The position numbers were made by a program, and so were the translations under genes. This document shows, piece after piece, positions 5,320 through 6,874 of a DNA stretch of 6,874 nt. Positions within the stretch are counted from its first letter, which is position 1. Each line of letters starts with the position of its first letter. The notes beneath the pieces were generated by a model. That model was not told where the DNA came from. It ran no database searches and saw nothing but the letters and a program-made list of their open reading frames with translations. The stretch is from the NCBI GenBank assembly GCA_051001995.1, contig JBPCMT010000125.1:1-6874 (forward strand), given 5' to 3'. This stretch comes from CAWEHQ01 sp051001995 (GTDB lineage: Bacteria; Actinomycetota; Thermoleophilia; Solirubrobacterales; Thermoleophilaceae).

Positions 5320-6801
5320 CTACTCGAGCGTCAGCGTGAAGCGGCCGCGGATCCCGCTCGTGTCGGCCTCGAGCGACCCCTCCACGTCCCCAATCGGCTC
5401 GAGGAAGGCGTTCACGAGCGGTCCCCCGAGCAGGCCGGCGAGCGGGCTGAGGACTTGCTCGAGCAGCAGCTGCCCGTCGCCTCTGACCACGACGGTCCCC
5501 TCGGCCCCCGGCACTGCTCGCGGTGCCGCTCCGGCGAGCTCGGCCGCCTGCCCCGGGTCCTCGACCGCCACGAGGATCCCACCCACGACGCCGACGGTGA
5601 GCGGCGCGCGGTCCGGTACGCGGAGGACGTAGAGCGCGTCACCGGGCGCGTCGACCGGGTCGAGCGCGATCCCCTCGATGCCGACGGCCGCGGTTATCAG
5701 CGGGAGCAGTCGCGCGATCCGAGCGAGCGCCGCCTCGAAGCCCCGCGGGTCGCGCAGGTCCGCCCGCAGCGCGAAGCCGCCGTCGGCGCCGAGCGACAGG
5801 AACGCCTCGTCGCCGACCTGCCGGGCCAGCTCGTCGACGTCGATGCCGAGCTGCGACTCCACGAGCCCGACCCCCCCGGGGACGAGCGCGTCGGCCACGA
5901 GCTTTCCGAAGCGCAGGGTCTGGCCGGGCTCGGCGATCCCGGCGCCGAGCTCGCCGGAGCGGGCGAGGACGCGTGGCGGCGCTCCGGGCGAAGCGGCGAT
6001 CGGAAGGTCGGCATCGGTCAGCCCCGCCGAGTCGGTGGCCAGGTCGAGCTCGAGCCCCAGGCGATCGCCCTCGGGCGAGAGCGCGAGCCCGAGCGTCTCG
6101 AGCGCGGCGATCCAAGCGACCGACCGAGCCTGTTGGACCTCGGGAATCGCGGCGAGGATGGCCGGTGCGTCGGCGTAGACGCGAACCGGCGCGTCCGCCG
6201 GAAGGTCCGCGAGCGCCTCGTCGAAGATCTGCTGGTCGAGGCTTCCATCCTCCTCCGCGCGCTGGACGAGCGCCGCCTCGAGGCGCTCACGGGTGTCCGC
6301 GAACAGCACGATGTCGTCGTCGATCGCGAGCGTGCCCCCCTCGACCTCGTAGATCGTGGCGCCCTCGGCTTCGCCGACCTCGCTGACGCCCGTGCCGTCG
6401 GCGAGCGCCTGGGCGGCGTCCGAGTCGGGAGCCTGGATCGCGGCCACGAACCCCTCCTCGGCGAGCGCCTCCGCGTCGGGGACGCCCACGACGAGATCGT
6501 TGCCCAGGAGCGGCGCGATCTGGTCCTCGAAGTCGAGCCCCGCCGGCAGGACCGTCCCCAGCGCGTTCTCCGCCAGCTGCGCGCCACCCGGAAAACCGTT
6601 CACCAGCTGGTCGAGCGCCTGGAAACCGGGGTCGTCGGGGTCGGTCGTGACCACCGCCACCATCGGCGCGTTCGACGGGAGGTAGCCGAGCGCCGCGTCG
6701 AGCGGGCTCGCGGCCTCCTCGGAACCGCACCCGGCGACCAGCACGGGCAGCGTCAGCGCGAGCGCGCCGACGAGAGCGGGAAGCGGCGCTGGAGCTCGCA
6801 C
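5320..6801 (-). CDS. DUF3352-type secreted lipoprotein
   Basis: The 493-residue product begins with a lipoprotein signal peptide: a short Arg-containing N-terminus, a hydrophobic stretch (about residues 8-22) and the lipobox VAGC with Cys25, after which the mature protein would be anchored on the outer face of the membrane. The mature part looks like DUF3352-type actinobacterial proteins: LGYLPSNAPMVAVV (38-51), a DPDDPGFQALDQL segment, FPGG, then repeated strand-helix blocks. Its function is unknown and I do not assign one. Two halves look alike: residues about 88-178 and 319-423 (see findings). Composition is strongly acidic, with one Lys (K300), no His and only the lipobox Cys. The GTG start is well fixed: an in-frame TAG lies 12 nt upstream (complement of 6814-6816) and any later start would break the signal peptide. 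There is no Shine-Dalgarno, but a TANNNT box 9 nt upstream suggests a leaderless mRNA. The gene ends 21 bp from the convergent helicase stop. Confidence 0.82.
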   Translation of the reverse strand: MRAPAPLPALVGALALTLPVLVAGCGSEEAASPLDAALGYLPSNAPMVAVVTTDPDDPGFQALDQLVNGFPGGAQLAENALGTVLPAGLDFEDQIAPLLGNDLVVGVPDAEALAEEGFVAAIQAPDSDAAQALADGTGVSEVGEAEGATIYEVEGGTLAIDDDIVLFADTRERLEAALVQRAEEDGSLDQQIFDEALADLPADAPVRVYADAPAILAAIPEVQQARSVAWIAALETLGLALSPEGDRLGLELDLATDSAGLTDADLPIAASPGAPPRVLARSGELGAGIAEPGQTLRFGKLVADALVPGGVGLVESQLGIDVDELARQVGDEAFLSLGADGGFALRADLRDPRGFEAALARIARLLPLITAAVGIEGIALDPVDAPGDALYVLRVPDRAPLTVGVVGGILVAVEDPGQAAELAGAAPRAVPGAEGTVVVRGDGQLLLEQVLSPLAGLLGGPLVNAFLEPIGDVEGSLEADTSGIRGRFTLTLE

Positions 6802-6874
6802 GGGCGAAAGAGGCTAGCCGCCGAGGGTGAACCTTCTGTCGCCTGCCCGCGAATGGCGGTTCGAGGCGGGCGTC
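6802..6874. other. Upstream region of the lipoprotein gene, window end
   Basis: These 73 bp hold the putative -10 described above and nothing else I can support. A plus-strand ATG at 6853 opens seven codons to the window edge, without a Shine-Dalgarno, so a divergent gene beginning here can be neither shown nor excluded. A 6-bp inverted repeat (6845-6850 with 6866-6871, 15-nt loop) is too weak to name in sequence this GC-rich. Confidence 0.5.
6811..6816 (-). promoter_or_regulatory. Putative -10 box (TAGCCT) for a leaderless lipoprotein mRNA
   Basis: On the minus strand TAGCCT fits TANNNT and ends 9 nt before the GTG start of the lipoprotein gene. Its first three bases are also the in-frame TAG that bounds the reading frame. 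The 9-nt spacer contains no purine-rich ribosome-binding site. No clear -35 is visible. Pattern-based inference only. Confidence 0.35.

Noticed and set aside
6853..6874. ATG opening seven codons at the window edge as a possible divergent gene
   Set aside because: Too short to judge, no ribosome-binding site, no identifiable protein similarity.
1..6874. tRNA/rRNA genes, CRISPR repeats, insertion sequences or attachment sites
   Set aside because: Nothing seen: no direct-repeat arrays, no transposase-like protein, no tRNA cloverleaf, and coding sequence fills nearly the whole window.

Overview
The window is very GC-rich, with strong G/C preference at third codon positions and five of the six genes packed almost without gaps. 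Together with a high-GC actinobacterial style of protein (DUF3352-type lipoprotein, short glycerate kinase, Hrq1/MrfA/SftH-type helicase, frequent non-ATG starts), this suggests a chromosomal segment of a high-GC actinobacterium, possibly Thermoleophilia. That lineage guess is inference. No mobile element, RNA gene, CRISPR array or phage feature was seen.

Layout. (1) Positions 1-282, plus strand: the C-terminal half of a macro-domain (ADP-ribose binding) protein, cut by the window edge. (2) 279-1274, plus: a glycerate 2-kinase whose TTG start overlaps the macro-domain stop codon. (3) 1317-2177, plus: an alpha/beta hydrolase that appears to start at a CTG codon behind a perfect GGAGG. These three form a likely operon. 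(4) 2135-2959, minus: a HAD-superfamily phosphatase of the Cof / mannosyl-3-phosphoglycerate-phosphatase type, convergent with the hydrolase and overlapping its 3' end by 43 bp. (5) 3001-5298, plus: a DEAD/DEAH helicase with a C-terminal DUF1998 cysteine cluster (MrfA/YprA, SftH, Hrq1 clade), a likely DNA-repair enzyme, divergent from the HAD gene across 41 bp. (6) 5320-6801, minus: a secreted lipoprotein of DUF3352 type, convergent with the helicase across 21 bp. The last 73 bp are the upstream region of the lipoprotein gene.

How the genes fit together. The plus-strand trio combines small-molecule metabolism (glycerate phosphorylation) with an unassigned hydrolase and an ADP-ribose reader or hydrolase; no shared pathway can be proven from the sequence. 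The helicase stands alone: its usual Bacillus partner, the MrfB/YprB exonuclease, is not in the window. The most notable signals are about gene starts: one ATG, two GTG, one TTG and one CTG among the five complete genes, and two genes (helicase and lipoprotein) that lack a Shine-Dalgarno but have a TANNNT box 8-9 nt before the start codon, consistent with leaderless mRNAs. The lipoprotein also has an apparent internal duplication and an unusual composition (one Lys, no His). I found no clear evidence of a new multi-gene system.
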